DNA of 39,076 nucleotides, taken from Mycobacterium scrofulaceum. GTDB lineage: Bacteria > Actinomycetota > Actinomycetes > Mycobacteriales > Mycobacteriaceae. The stretch is taken from NCBI RefSeq assembly GCF_001667885.1, contig NZ_LZJW01000153.1, positions 1-39,076 on the forward strand, given 5' to 3'. The notes beneath the pieces were generated by a model. That model was given only the letters and a program-made list of their open reading frames with translations, was not told the origin of the DNA and did not search any database. Made by a program: the position numbers and the translations under genes. This document shows, one piece after another, positions 1 to 9,077 of this stretch. The number at the start of each line of letters is the position of its first letter. Position 1 is the stretch's first letter.

Positions 1-358
1 TGAGCCGGTTCGGGGGTACGTCGGTCGCGCGCATCGACTGCGACATGTCGATGACCAGCACGACGACGGCCCGGTTGAGCGGGATCCGCACGTCGGACGT
101 GGGCCCGGCCATCGCGGTGGTCAGCAACACCAGCGACGTGGCCAGCAGGATCGTCGGCAGGTGCCGCCAGCGGCTGGGGTGGGCCGGCGCGACCCGCTCC
201 AGCACCTCCATGTTGGCGAACCGCAGCACCCGCCGGCGGCGGGCGAACTGCAGCACGACGTAGAGGCCCAGGACCAGCAGAACGGCCAGCAGGAACAGGA
301 AGAACCACGCGTTCTGGAAGCCGGTGACCGACACGGGGCCCAACAGGGGCAGCTTCAT
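1..358 (-). CDS. VWA-domain membrane protein, Rv1481-like (N-terminal part only)
   Basis: The gene starts at ATG 358 (MKLPLLGPVSVTG) and runs off the left edge, so only about 119 residues are visible. A hydrophobic segment (WFFLFLLAVLLVLGLYVVL) follows the start, then a basic stretch (QFARRRRVLRFAN), a second hydrophobic segment near residues 68-82, and the beginning of a von Willebrand A domain with the metal-site motif DMSQS after VVVLVI. Order and wording closely resemble mycobacterial Rv1481 (BatA-like, UPF0353), normally next to moxR and a DUF58 gene. Here the upstream neighbour on the same strand is a bicupin gene 48 bp away, so this looks like a paralogue outside the usual moxR cluster. 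Whether it is full length cannot be seen. Family call fairly secure; function unknown. Confidence 0.8.
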   Translation of the reverse strand, partial: MKLPLLGPVSVTGFQNAWFFLFLLAVLLVLGLYVVLQFARRRRVLRFANMEVLERVAPAHPSRWRHLPTILLATSLVLLTTAMAGPTSDVRIPLNRAVVVLVIDMSQSMRATDVPPNRL

Positions 359-406
359 GTGCAGCCACACTATGCGCCCGGTGGGCCCCGTGCACTCCCC
401 GCCGGG

Positions 407-1435
407 TCAGCCGGCGACGAGGTCGCGGCGCTGCGTGAACTTGATGTCGAGGCTGCGGAGATGGGTCTGCAGCCCGGCGTCCTGGATCGGGATCAGGTGT
501 GCCGGCTGGCCCGTCTCGTTGTAGTGGGCGTGCCACATGCCCGGCGGCGTGGTGAAGGCGCAGCCGGCGTGCCAGTCCACCCGAGTGGGGTCGACGATGT
601 CGCCGTGCTCGTCGAGGCGGGTGCCCAGCAGGGTGTAGCAGCCGCTGGCCGGCGCGTCGAGGATCAGGTCCAGGGCCACCGACTGGTGCCGGTGCGGGCG
701 CTGCACCTGGTTCGGCGGCAGCACGCCGAACATGGCCCACAGCACGTGGGTGATGGTCAGCGTCTGCTCCTGGTTGGCGTTGGCCAGCAGCACGCTGACC
801 CGGCTCTTCTCGTTGGCGCCCGGCCGCGACGCGATCTCCTCCAGCTTCGCGACGGCGTCCGAGCGGCGGAACTTGGTGGCCCGGAATCGGGGCCGGGTGG
901 CGTCGGCGCCCAGGTAGCGCATCAGGGGCTCGTCGTGCACCCAGTACATGGCCGTGTCGGTGGCCGCGTAGAAGACGGAGTGGGTGCCGGCGGGCAGGGT
1001 CAGGAAGTCCCCCTTCTCCCACTGCACCAGCTGGCCGTTGACCGCGGCGAAGCCCCGCCCGTACAGCACGTAGTAGAGCTGCGAGGTGGCGTTGGGGCTG
1101 GTGTCGACCTGCTCGCCCGGGCGGATGCGCACGAAGTTCGCCAGCAGCGCGGGGCTGGTCGCCGCGCCGGTCTCGATGCCCAGCTCCTTGGACAGATCCA
1201 GCGGGATCACACCGGTGGGCTTGTCGGTGTAGACATCCGGGTCGAACCGGGTAACCGGGACCTGCGGGACGTGGCCCGAGCCGATCGGGTTGGCGGCCTT
1301 GGAGTACTCGAAGTACTCGGCGTCGGAGGCCCAGTCCTGGAAACGACCCTCGAAGCCGTATTCGGCCACGTTGATCATCGGCGCGGGGACCGTCGGATCC
1401 AGGTTCGGGGTCACGGCTTGTTCGGTGACGGGCAT
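407..1435 (-). CDS. Bicupin protein, gentisate 1,2-dioxygenase-like fold
   Basis: 342 residues, ATG at 1435 with AAGGAG seven bases upstream. The N-terminal cupin (about residues 97-168) has the barrel motifs PGEQVDTSP and PAGTHSVFY but no HxH pair. The C-terminal cupin has QRPHRHQSVALDLI (His248 and His250) and GMWHAHYN (His302, His304), so a metal site, if present, is in the second barrel. Gentisate dioxygenases usually bind iron in the first barrel, so the reaction cannot be assigned. It is divergent from a FadR-type GntR regulator that probably controls it. The catabolic substrate is unknown; a ring-cleavage dioxygenase or a non-catalytic metal cupin are both possible. Confidence 0.75.
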   Translation of the reverse strand: MPVTEQAVTPNLDPTVPAPMINVAEYGFEGRFQDWASDAEYFEYSKAANPIGSGHVPQVPVTRFDPDVYTDKPTGVIPLDLSKELGIETGAATSPALLANFVRIRPGEQVDTSPNATSQLYYVLYGRGFAAVNGQLVQWEKGDFLTLPAGTHSVFYAATDTAMYWVHDEPLMRYLGADATRPRFRATKFRRSDAVAKLEEIASRPGANEKSRVSVLLANANQEQTLTITHVLWAMFGVLPPNQVQRPHRHQSVALDLILDAPASGCYTLLGTRLDEHGDIVDPTRVDWHAGCAFTTPPGMWHAHYNETGQPAHLIPIQDAGLQTHLRSLDIKFTQRRDLVAG

Positions 1436-1490
1436 TTCACGGCTCCTTCGACCTGCTCGAGGCTTTCGGCGGTGCTCTCATGTTTCTTTC

Positions 1491-1525
1491 GTATCTATCT
1501 TGTATCTCAGTTGTCCCCCTGTCAA
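1491..1525 (-). promoter_or_regulatory. Predicted promoter of the bicupin gene with GTATCT direct repeats
   Basis: On the minus strand a perfect -35 TTGACA (1525-1520) is followed after 17 bases by CAAGAT (1502-1497), a plausible weak -10. Two copies of GTATCT (plus strand 1491-1496 and 1502-1507), 11 bp apart, flank the -10 on one face of the helix and could be bound by the divergent GntR regulator. Binding is inference. Confidence 0.5.
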
Positions 1526-1533
1526 GACCGGCG

Positions 1534-1551
1534 GTGGTGTACCGTCACCAC
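1534..1551. promoter_or_regulatory. Candidate GntR operator, inverted repeat GTGGTG-N6-CACCAC
   Basis: A perfect 6-bp inverted repeat with a 6-bp spacer lies 35 bp upstream of the GntR start, in the divergent region shared with the bicupin gene. FadR-subfamily regulators often use TGGT/ACCA-type half-sites, which the arms contain. The position suits autoregulation. No experimental support is visible. Confidence 0.4.
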
Positions 1552-1585
1552 ACTGCTGGGATACGACTTAGCTACGGAAGGCTGG

Positions 1586-2257
1586 ATGGCAACGACCGAG
1601 CCGCGGCCGGCAACGGCCAAGGACCGCGCGCTGGACTACGTCAAGACGCAGGTGCTCACCGGCGCGTTCGCGGGCGGGGAGCTGATCAGCGAGGGCGACG
1701 TCGCCACGGCGCTGGGGATGTCGCGCACGCCGGTGCGCGAGGCGTTCCTGCGGCTGGAGGCCGAGGGGCTGTTGCGGCTGTATCCGCAGCGGGGCGCCCT
1801 GGTGGTCCCCGTCTCTCCGGACGAGGTCCGCTCGGTGATGGAGGCCCGGCTGGTCTTGGAGCAGTTCGCGGCGAGCAAGGTGGTGAACCGCGGACCCGCC
1901 TCGTGCGCAGGGATTTTCGAGCGGCTGTCGGGCGAGCTTCGGCGGCAGCGCGCGGCCGCCGACCGCGCCGACTGGCCCGAGTTCCTCGACGCCGACCGCG
2001 CCTTCCACGCGATCACCCTGGCCGAGTCGGGGAACGCCATTCTGGCCGGTTTCCACGCGTCACTGCGGGACCGGCAGATGCGGATGATCGGCGAATCGGC
2101 GCTGCGCGAGCCGGACCGGGTGACCACCATCCTCGACGAGCACCGCGAGATCGCCGAGGCGCTGCGCGACGGCGACGGCCCCAGGGCGTTGCGCGCGGTC
2201 CAGACCCATCTGGCCGGCACGGTGCGCGCCATCGGGCTGGCTTCCGATTTGATTTGA
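1586..2257 (+). CDS. GntR family transcriptional regulator, FadR/FCD type
   Basis: ATG 1586 (MATTEPRPATAKD) is chosen, with GGAAG a few bases upstream. The open frame extends far 5' only because it is antisense to the bicupin gene. The 223-residue product has an N-terminal winged helix-turn-helix (residues about 10-75; SEGDVATALGMSRTPVREA is the classic GntR recognition region). A helical FCD effector domain follows (about 85-215) with candidate metal ligands in DADRAFHAIT, DEHREIAEAL and QTHLAGTVRAI. FCD regulators usually sense small carboxylates. Divergent placement from the bicupin gene suggests that it controls that gene and itself; the effector is unknown. Confidence 0.88.
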   Translation: MATTEPRPATAKDRALDYVKTQVLTGAFAGGELISEGDVATALGMSRTPVREAFLRLEAEGLLRLYPQRGALVVPVSPDEVRSVMEARLVLEQFAASKVVNRGPASCAGIFERLSGELRRQRAAADRADWPEFLDADRAFHAITLAESGNAILAGFHASLRDRQMRMIGESALREPDRVTTILDEHREIAEALRDGDGPRALRAVQTHLAGTVRAIGLASDLI

Positions 2258-2349
2258 GCTCCGGCGAATTGCGTTAGAAGTCGGTTAATTCGGGGAAGTC
2301 CCGTCAAAGATGGCGCCCACCCCGGGTGCCGCTACGACAGGAGCTCGAA

Positions 2350-2634
2350 GTGATCACATCCATCATTCTCGCCCTCATCGTGGGCGCGATCATCGGTTTG
2401 GTCGCCCGCCTGGTGATGCCGGGTAGGCAGAACGTCGGCATGATCATGACGGTCGTGCTCGGCGCCGTCGGCGGTCTGATCGGCTCATGGGCCGCCAGCC
2501 AATTCGGATACCACAACGCCAACGGTGGCGTGGCCTGGATACCGTTCTTCATCGGCGTCGCGGCCGCGATCGTCCTGATCGCGATCTACGAAACGATCAG
2601 CGGTCGCCGCACCGGAACCCGGCTGCCCCGTTAG
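2350..2634 (+). CDS. GlsB/YeaQ/YmgE-family small membrane protein
   Basis: 94 residues. GTG 2350 is preferred over the in-frame ATG at 2326 because AGGAG (2339-2343) is six bases upstream and the product then begins MITSIILALIVGAIIG, typical of the family. Three hydrophobic helices are visible (ITSIILALIVGAIIGLVARL, a VVLGAVGGLIGSW helix, and IPFFIGVAAAIVLIAIY) with VMPGRQNVG between the first two. Members are called transglycosylase-associated or stress-response membrane proteins; the molecular role is poorly known. It stands alone between GntR and add, convergent with add. No promoter was recognised with confidence in the 92 bp upstream. Confidence 0.82.
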   Translation: MITSIILALIVGAIIGLVARLVMPGRQNVGMIMTVVLGAVGGLIGSWAASQFGYHNANGGVAWIPFFIGVAAAIVLIAIYETISGRRTGTRLPR

Positions 2635-2653
2635 CCCGTCGGCCCGAAAGCTG

Positions 2654-2684
2654 CGCCGCTCGCCCGGATCTCGGGTGGGCGGCG
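2654..2684. terminator. Bidirectional hairpin terminator between the GlsB-like gene and add
   Basis: Arms 2654-2666 and 2672-2684 form a 13-bp GC-rich stem (two G-U pairs in the plus-strand RNA) around the loop GATCT. There is no U tract, as is common for mycobacterial terminators. It sits in the only convergent junction of this window that has a gap (50 bp). Confidence 0.55.
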
Positions 2685-3772
2685 TCAGCCTGCGATCAGC
2701 ACCGCGTAGCGCGGCTTGATCACGTCGTCGATGATCGCCAGCCGCTCGTCGAAAGGAAGAAACGCCGACTTCATCGCGTTGATGGTGAACCGCTCCAGGT
2801 CGCTCCAGCCGTAGCCGAAAGCCTCGACCAGGCGGCACATTTCGAGGCTCATCGTGGTATCGCTCATCAGGCGGTTGTCGGTGTTGACGGTCACCCGGAA
2901 CCGGGTGCGGGCCAACAGGTCGAACGGGTGGTCCGCGATGCTGTTCACGGCGCCGGTCTGCACGTTGGAACTCGGGCACAGCTCCAGCGGAATCCGCTTG
3001 TCCCGCAAGATCGACGCCAGCCGGCCGAGGCGCACCGTGCCGTCGGCGAGTACGTCGATGTCGTCGACGATGCGCACCCCGTGGCCCAGGCGGTCGGCGC
3101 CGCAGAACGCGATCGCCTCATGGATCGACGGAAGTCCGAACGCCTCGCCGGCGTGAATCGTGAAGCGCGCGTTGTGATCTCGCATGTACTCGAAGGCGTC
3201 CAGGTGCCGGGTCGGCGGGTTGCCCGCCTCGGCGCCGGCGATATCGAACCCCACAACGCCCTTGTCCCGGAAGCGGATTGCCAGCTCGGCGATCTCGCGG
3301 GACACCGCGGCGTGCCGCATGGCGGTGACCAGCAGCCGCACCACGATCGGCCGGCCCGCGGCGGCGCAGGCCTTCTCGCCGTCGGCGAAACCGGCCAGCA
3401 CGGCATCCACGATCTCATCGAACGACAGGCCCCGGTCGATGTGTAGCTCCGGGGCGAACCGGATCTCGGCGTACACCACCGAATCGGCGGCCAGGTCTTC
3501 CACGCACTCGTAGGCGACGCGATGCAGCGCGTCGTCCGTTTGCATCACCGCCACGGTGTGCGAGAAGGGCTCCAGGTAGCGCTCCAGCGAGCCGCTGTGC
3601 GACCGGGTGCGAAACCAGGTGGCCAGCTCGTCGACGTCGGTGGTGGGCAGCCCGTCGTAGCCGGTCTGGCCGGCGATTTCGACCACGGTGGACGGGCGCA
3701 GGCCCCCGTCGAGATGATCGTGCAGCAGCGCCTTGGGCGCCCTCTTGATCTGCTCGAGGCCCAGCGGTGTTG

Positions 3773-3776
<4 letters not shown>
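2685..3776 (-). CDS. add: Adenosine deaminase
   Basis: 363 residues; deaminates adenosine and deoxyadenosine to inosine forms in the purine salvage pathway. GTG 3776 overlaps the deoA stop by four bases (GTGA), so translation is coupled; the longer open frame upstream runs through deoA and is not real. Zinc-site residues of the amidohydrolase fold are visible: His19 and His21 in LLHDHLDGGL, the His in FTIHAGEAFG (with the catalytic Glu), the second His in RLGHGVR, and the Asp in VTVNTDNRLMS. ELCPSSNVQTG is also a family signature. Length matches Rv3313c of M. tuberculosis (about 365). Third gene of cdd-deoA-add. Confidence 0.95.
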
Positions 3777-5055
<1,279 letters not shown>

Positions 5056-5059
<4 letters not shown>

Positions 5060-5454
5060 CGGGGTTCCCGTGGCAGGTCGGCGTCGAAAGCGTCGGGCAG
5101 CAGCTCGCCGAGGCGGCGCGGCCCGGCCGGGTGATCGATCAGCAGGTCGGGGCCGCCGTGCTCGAGGAGCAGCTGGCGGCACCGCCCGCACGGCATCAGC
5201 GGGTCCCCCCGCCCGTCCACGCAGGCCAGCGCGATCAGCCGGCCACCCCCGGTCGCATGCAGGGCGGACACCACACCGCACTCGGCACAGAGACCAAGGC
5301 CATATGAGACGTTCTCCACATTGCAGCCGGTGATCACGCGCCCGTCGTCCACCAGCGCGGCCGCCCCCACCGGGAACCGCGAATAGGGCGCGTAGGCCCC
5401 CGCCGCGGCACCGATTGCCATGCGGCGCAGCGCTTTCCAATCGACATCAGGCAT
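5056..5454 (-). CDS. cdd: Cytidine deaminase
   Basis: 132 residues; converts cytidine and deoxycytidine to uridine forms. The homotetrameric CDA zinc site is complete: Cys in TGCNVENVSYGLGLCAECG (with the catalytic Glu of CAEC) and the pair in MPCGRCRQLLLEHGG. The N-terminal substrate-binding segment YAPYSRFPVGAA is present. First gene of cdd-deoA-add, so the operon feeds pyrimidine then purine nucleosides into salvage. Divergent from sdhC. Confidence 0.95.
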
Positions 5455-5491
5455 ACCCGACCCCGCTCAGCTGTTGCCACGTGAGACTGCC

Positions 5492-5497
5492 ACCCTA
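5492..5497 (-). promoter_or_regulatory. cdd: Possible -10 element of the cdd-deoA-add operon
   Basis: On the minus strand TAGGGT (TANNNT type) lies 38 bp upstream of the cdd ATG. No convincing -35 is seen. It is the best candidate in the 144-bp cdd/sdhC divergent region. Confidence 0.3.
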
Positions 5498-5556
5498 ACC
5501 CTGACGGGTGGGTTCGCTTGCCGGACTGCTCGGCGCGGGCCGTCGCCGCGCCGGGT

Positions 5557-5562
5557 TAGGCT
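5557..5562 (+). promoter_or_regulatory. sdhC: Probable -10 element of the sdhCDAB operon
   Basis: TAGGCT fits the mycobacterial TANNNT -10 and would start transcription near 5569, about 30 bases before the chosen sdhC start. No -35 consensus, as is common in this genus. Confidence 0.42.
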
Positions 5563-5598
5563 GAACTGCGTCGATGTCAGAAGGCGGTGAGGACTCCG

Positions 5599-6033
5599 GT
5601 GACCACACAGGCGACAACCGCGGATCCGGCGGCACAATCCGCGCCATCGCGCAGGCGGCGACCACCCCGGACCCTGTATCGGGGCGACCCGGGCATGTGG
5701 TCGTGGGTGCTGCACCGCATCAGCGGCGCGACGATCTTCTTCTTCCTGTTCGTCCACGTGCTGGACGCCGCGATGCTGCGGGTGAGCCCGCAGACCTACA
5801 ACGCGGTGATCCACGACTACCAGACCCCGGTCGTCGGCCTGATGGAGTACGGGCTGGTGGCCGCGGTCCTCTTCCACGGGCTGAACGGGATCCGCGTCAT
5901 CCTGATCGACTTCTGGTCGGAGGGCCCCCGCTACCAAAAGCTGATGTTCTGGATCGTGGGCGTCGTCTTCCTGCTGCTCATGGTTCCGGCCGGCGTGGTG
6001 ACCGGCATTCACATCTGGGAGCACCTGCGATGA
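5599..6033 (+). CDS. sdhC: Succinate dehydrogenase cytochrome b556 subunit
   Basis: 144 residues from GTG 5599 (MTTQATTADP), preferred over GTG 5587 because AGGA (5590-5593) is five bases before it; the start remains uncertain by four codons. After a basic N-terminus (SRRRRPPRTLYRGDPGMW) come three membrane helices: ISGATIFFFLFVHVLDA, GLMEYGLVAAVLFHGLNGIR and LMFWIVGVVFLLLMVPAGV. HRISGA and FHGLNGIR hold the conserved residues near haem and quinone. It anchors SdhAB in the membrane. Corresponds to Rv3316, with a longer N-terminus than the annotated M. tuberculosis protein. Overlaps sdhD by ATGA. Confidence 0.92.
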   Translation: MTTQATTADPAAQSAPSRRRRPPRTLYRGDPGMWSWVLHRISGATIFFFLFVHVLDAAMLRVSPQTYNAVIHDYQTPVVGLMEYGLVAAVLFHGLNGIRVILIDFWSEGPRYQKLMFWIVGVVFLLLMVPAGVVTGIHIWEHLR

Positions 6034-6500
6034 GCTCCCCGGATTTGCAGCTCGGCCGCGGCCAGGTGGCCCCGGTGCGCCAGCGCAGCCACGACCGGCC
6101 GGCCAGCCTGGACAACCCGCGCTCGCCGCGGCGCCGCGCCGGCATCCCCAACTTCGAGAAGTTCGCCTGGCTGTTCATGCGGTTCTCCGGCGTCGCGCTG
6201 ATCGTCCTGGCCGTCGGGCACCTGTTCATCATGCTGATGTGGGACAACGGCGTGTACCGCATCGACTTCAACTACGTCGCGCAGCGCTGGGCCTCGCCGT
6301 TCTGGCAGTTCTGGGACCTGGCGCTGTTGTGGCTGGCGCAGCTGCACGGCGGAAACGGCCTGCGCACCATCATCGACGACTACAGCCGCAAGGACAGCAC
6401 CCGGTTCTGGCTCAACAGCCTGCTGCTGCTGTCGATGGGGTTCACGTTGGTCCTCGGCACCTACGTGCTGGTGACATTCGACCCGAATATCGGAGGCTGA
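6030..6500 (+). CDS. sdhD: Succinate dehydrogenase membrane anchor subunit
   Basis: 156 residues from ATG 6030, overlapping the sdhC stop by four bases. Three hydrophobic helices follow a polar N-terminal tail: LFMRFSGVALIVLAVGHLFI, a FWQFWDLALLWLAQLHGGNG segment, and LLLLSMGFTLVLGTYVLV. The histidines of GHLFIM and LHGGNGLR are the likely haem/quinone-site residues. Pairs with SdhC to anchor complex II and pass electrons to menaquinone. Equivalent to Rv3317. Confidence 0.92.
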   Translation: MSSPDLQLGRGQVAPVRQRSHDRPASLDNPRSPRRRAGIPNFEKFAWLFMRFSGVALIVLAVGHLFIMLMWDNGVYRIDFNYVAQRWASPFWQFWDLALLWLAQLHGGNGLRTIIDDYSRKDSTRFWLNSLLLLSMGFTLVLGTYVLVTFDPNIGG

Positions 6501-6504
6501 CCCC

Positions 6505-8277
6505 GTGATCCAGCAACACCGCTACGACGTGGTCATCGTCGGCGCCGGCGGTGCCGGCATGCGCGCCGCGGTGGAGGCCGGCCCCCGGGTCCGGACCGCC
6601 GTGCTCACCAAGCTCTATCCCACCCGCAGCCACACCGGCGCCGCCCAGGGCGGGATGTGCGCGGCGCTGGCCAACGTCGAGGACGACAACTGGGAATGGC
6701 ACACCTTCGACACCGTCAAGGGCGGCGACTACCTCGCCGACCAGGACGCGGTGGAGATCATGTGCAAGGAAGCCATCGACGCGGTGCTCGACCTGGAAAA
6801 AATGGGGATGCCGTTCAACCGCACCCCGGAGGGGCGCATCGACCAGCGCCGCTTCGGCGGGCACACGCGCGAACACGGCAAGGCCCCGGTGCGCCGGGCG
6901 TGCTACGCCGCCGATCGCACCGGCCACATGATCCTGCAGACGCTCTACCAGAACTGCGTCAAGCACGACGTGCAGTTCTTCAACGAGTTCTACGCGCTGG
7001 ACCTGGTTTTGACGCAGACGCCGACCGGCCCGGTGGCGTCCGGCGTGGTGGCCTACGAGCTGGCCACCGGTGAGATCCACGTCTTCCACGCCAAGGCCGT
7101 GGTGCTGGCGACCGGCGGCTCGGGCCGGATGTACAAGACCACCTCCAACGCGCACACGCTGACCGGCGACGGGATCGGCATCGTGTTCCGCAAGGGACTT
7201 CCGTTGGAGGACATGGAATTTCACCAGTTCCATCCCACCGGCCTGGCCGGGCTGGGCATCTTGATCTCCGAGGCCGTGCGCGGCGAGGGCGGGCGGCTGC
7301 TCAACGGCGAGGGCGAGCGTTTCATGGAGCGCTACGCGCCAACCATCGTCGACCTGGCCCCCCGCGACATCGTCGCCCGCTCAATGGTTTTGGAGGTGCT
7401 CGAGGGCCGGGGCGCGGGCCCGCACAAGGACTACGTCTACATCGACGTGCGCCACCTCGGCGAGGACGTGCTCGAAGCCAAACTGCCCGACATCACCGAG
7501 TTCGCCCGCACCTACCTGGGCGTCGACCCGGTGCACGAGCTGGTCCCCGTCTACCCGACGTGCCACTACGTGATGGGCGGTATCCCCACCACGGTCACCG
7601 GACAGGTGTTGCGGGACAACACGTCCACCGTGCCGGGCCTGTACGCGGCCGGCGAGTGCGCCTGCGTCTCGGTGCACGGCGCCAACCGGCTGGGCACCAA
7701 TTCGCTGTTGGACATCAACGTGTTCGGCCGGCGCGCCGGGATCGCCGCCGCGGACTATGCCGACGGGCACGACTTCGTCGACATGCCGCCCAACCCGGAG
7801 GCGATGGTCGTCGGCTGGGTCGGCGACATCCTGAGCGAACACGGCAACGAGCGGGTGGCCGACATCCGCGGCGCGCTGCAGCAGTCCATGGACAACAACG
7901 CCGCCGTGTTCCGCACCGAGGAGACGCTGAAGCAGGCGCTGACCGACATCCACGCGCTCAAGGAGCGTTACTCCCGAATCACGGTGCACGACAAGGGGAA
8001 GCGGTTCAACAGCGACCTGCTGGAGGCCATCGAGCTGGGCTTCCTGCTGGAGCTGGCCGAGGTCACCGTGGTCGGCGCCCTGAACCGCAAGGAATCCCGC
8101 GGCGGGCACGCCCGGGAGGACTACCCGAACCGCGACGACGTCAACTACATGCGCCACACCATGGCCTACAAGGACATTGGGTCCAATACGCAGCGCACCG
8201 AACTGCTGAGCGACATCGCGCTGGACTTCAAGCCCGTCGTGCAGACCCGCTACGAACCGAAGGAACGGAAGTACTGA
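6505..8277 (+). CDS. sdhA: Succinate dehydrogenase flavoprotein subunit
   Basis: 590 residues, GTG 6505 with GGAGG (6492-6496) at good spacing. It oxidises succinate to fumarate. The N-terminal Rossmann motif VVIVGAGGAGMRAA binds FAD. TRSHTGAAQGG contains the histidine that carries covalent FAD. The substrate/catalytic region includes HQFHPTGL, SEAVRGEGG, RRFGGHTREHG and HGANRLGTNSLLD. The C-terminal domain ends near TRYEPKERKY. Typical length for SdhA. Overlaps the sdhB ATG by one base (TGATG). With sdhCDB this is the Rv3316-Rv3319 type enzyme. Confidence 0.97.
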   Translation: MIQQHRYDVVIVGAGGAGMRAAVEAGPRVRTAVLTKLYPTRSHTGAAQGGMCAALANVEDDNWEWHTFDTVKGGDYLADQDAVEIMCKEAIDAVLDLEKMGMPFNRTPEGRIDQRRFGGHTREHGKAPVRRACYAADRTGHMILQTLYQNCVKHDVQFFNEFYALDLVLTQTPTGPVASGVVAYELATGEIHVFHAKAVVLATGGSGRMYKTTSNAHTLTGDGIGIVFRKGLPLEDMEFHQFHPTGLAGLGILISEAVRGEGGRLLNGEGERFMERYAPTIVDLAPRDIVARSMVLEVLEGRGAGPHKDYVYIDVRHLGEDVLEAKLPDITEFARTYLGVDPVHELVPVYPTCHYVMGGIPTTVTGQVLRDNTSTVPGLYAAGECACVSVHGANRLGTNSLLDINVFGRRAGIAAADYADGHDFVDMPPNPEAMVVGWVGDILSEHGNERVADIRGALQQSMDNNAAVFRTEETLKQALTDIHALKERYSRITVHDKGKRFNSDLLEAIELGFLLELAEVTVVGALNRKESRGGHAREDYPNRDDVNYMRHTMAYKDIGSNTQRTELLSDIALDFKPVVQTRYEPKERKY

Positions 8278-9077
8278 TGTCCGACACCGTCGAAGTCGAG
8301 GTCGACCGGGGACCCGAGCCGCCCTTGCCGCCCATCCCCGAGGGCGCGGTGTTGGTGACCCTCAAAATCGCCCGGTTCAATCCCGACAACCCCGACGCCT
8401 TCGCGGAAACCGGTGGCTGGCAAAGTTTTCGGGTGCCGTGCCTGCCCAGCGACCGCCTGCTGAACCTGCTGATCTACATCAAGAGCTACCTGGACGGCAC
8501 GCTGACCTTCCGGCGCTCCTGCGCCCACGGGGTGTGCGGTTCGGACGCCATGCGCATCAACGGCGTCAACCGGCTGGCCTGCAAGGTGCTGATGCGCGAC
8601 CTGCTGCCCGAGAAGAAGGGCAAGCAACTCACCATCACGGTCGAACCGATCCGCGGGCTGCCGGTGGAAAAAGACCTGGTGGTCAACATGGAGCCTTTCT
8701 TCGACGCCTACCGCGCGGTCAAGCCGTACCTGGTCACCACCGGGAATCCCCCTACGCGGGAACGCATTCAGAGCCCCGTCGACCGTGCCCGCTACGACGA
8801 CACCACCAAGTGCATCCTGTGCGCGGCGTGCACCACCAGCTGCCCGGTGTTCTGGCACGAGGGCAGTTACTACGGCCCCGCCGCGATCGTCAACGCGCAC
8901 CGCTTCATCTTCGACAGCCGCGACGAGGCCGCCGCGGAGCGCCTCGACATCCTCAACGAGGTGGACGGCGTATGGCGCTGCCGCACCACGTTCAACTGCA
9001 CCGAGTGCTGTCCGCGTGGCATCCAGATCACCAAGGCGATCCAGGAGGTCAAGCGCGCGTTGATGTTCACACGCTGA
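8277..9077 (+). CDS. sdhB: Succinate dehydrogenase iron-sulfur subunit
   Basis: 266 residues from ATG 8277. The [2Fe-2S] site reads SCAHGVCGSDAM then NRLAC, with Asp in the third ligand position, as in E. coli SdhB. The [4Fe-4S] motif is CILCAACTTSCP and the [3Fe-4S] motif includes FNCTECCPRG. It moves electrons from SdhA flavin to the membrane quinone site. The stop (TGA 9075-9077) directly abuts the stop of the convergent diguanylate cyclase gene, leaving no room for an intrinsic terminator. Confidence 0.97.
   Translation: MSDTVEVEVDRGPEPPLPPIPEGAVLVTLKIARFNPDNPDAFAETGGWQSFRVPCLPSDRLLNLLIYIKSYLDGTLTFRRSCAHGVCGSDAMRINGVNRLACKVLMRDLLPEKKGKQLTITVEPIRGLPVEKDLVVNMEPFFDAYRAVKPYLVTTGNPPTRERIQSPVDRARYDDTTKCILCAACTTSCPVFWHEGSYYGPAAIVNAHRFIFDSRDEAAAERLDILNEVDGVWRCRTTFNCTECCPRGIQITKAIQEVKRALMFTR

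Noticed and set aside
161..1585. Upstream extension of the GntR frame (698 residues in total)
   Set aside because: It is antisense to the bicupin gene; the protein only becomes GntR-like from the ATG at 1586, which has a Shine-Dalgarno sequence.
8568..8576. Asp instead of Cys in the SdhB [2Fe-2S] motif (CGSDAM, about 8536-8553) as a possible defect
   Set aside because: E. coli SdhB has Asp at the same ligand position, so this is a normal variant.
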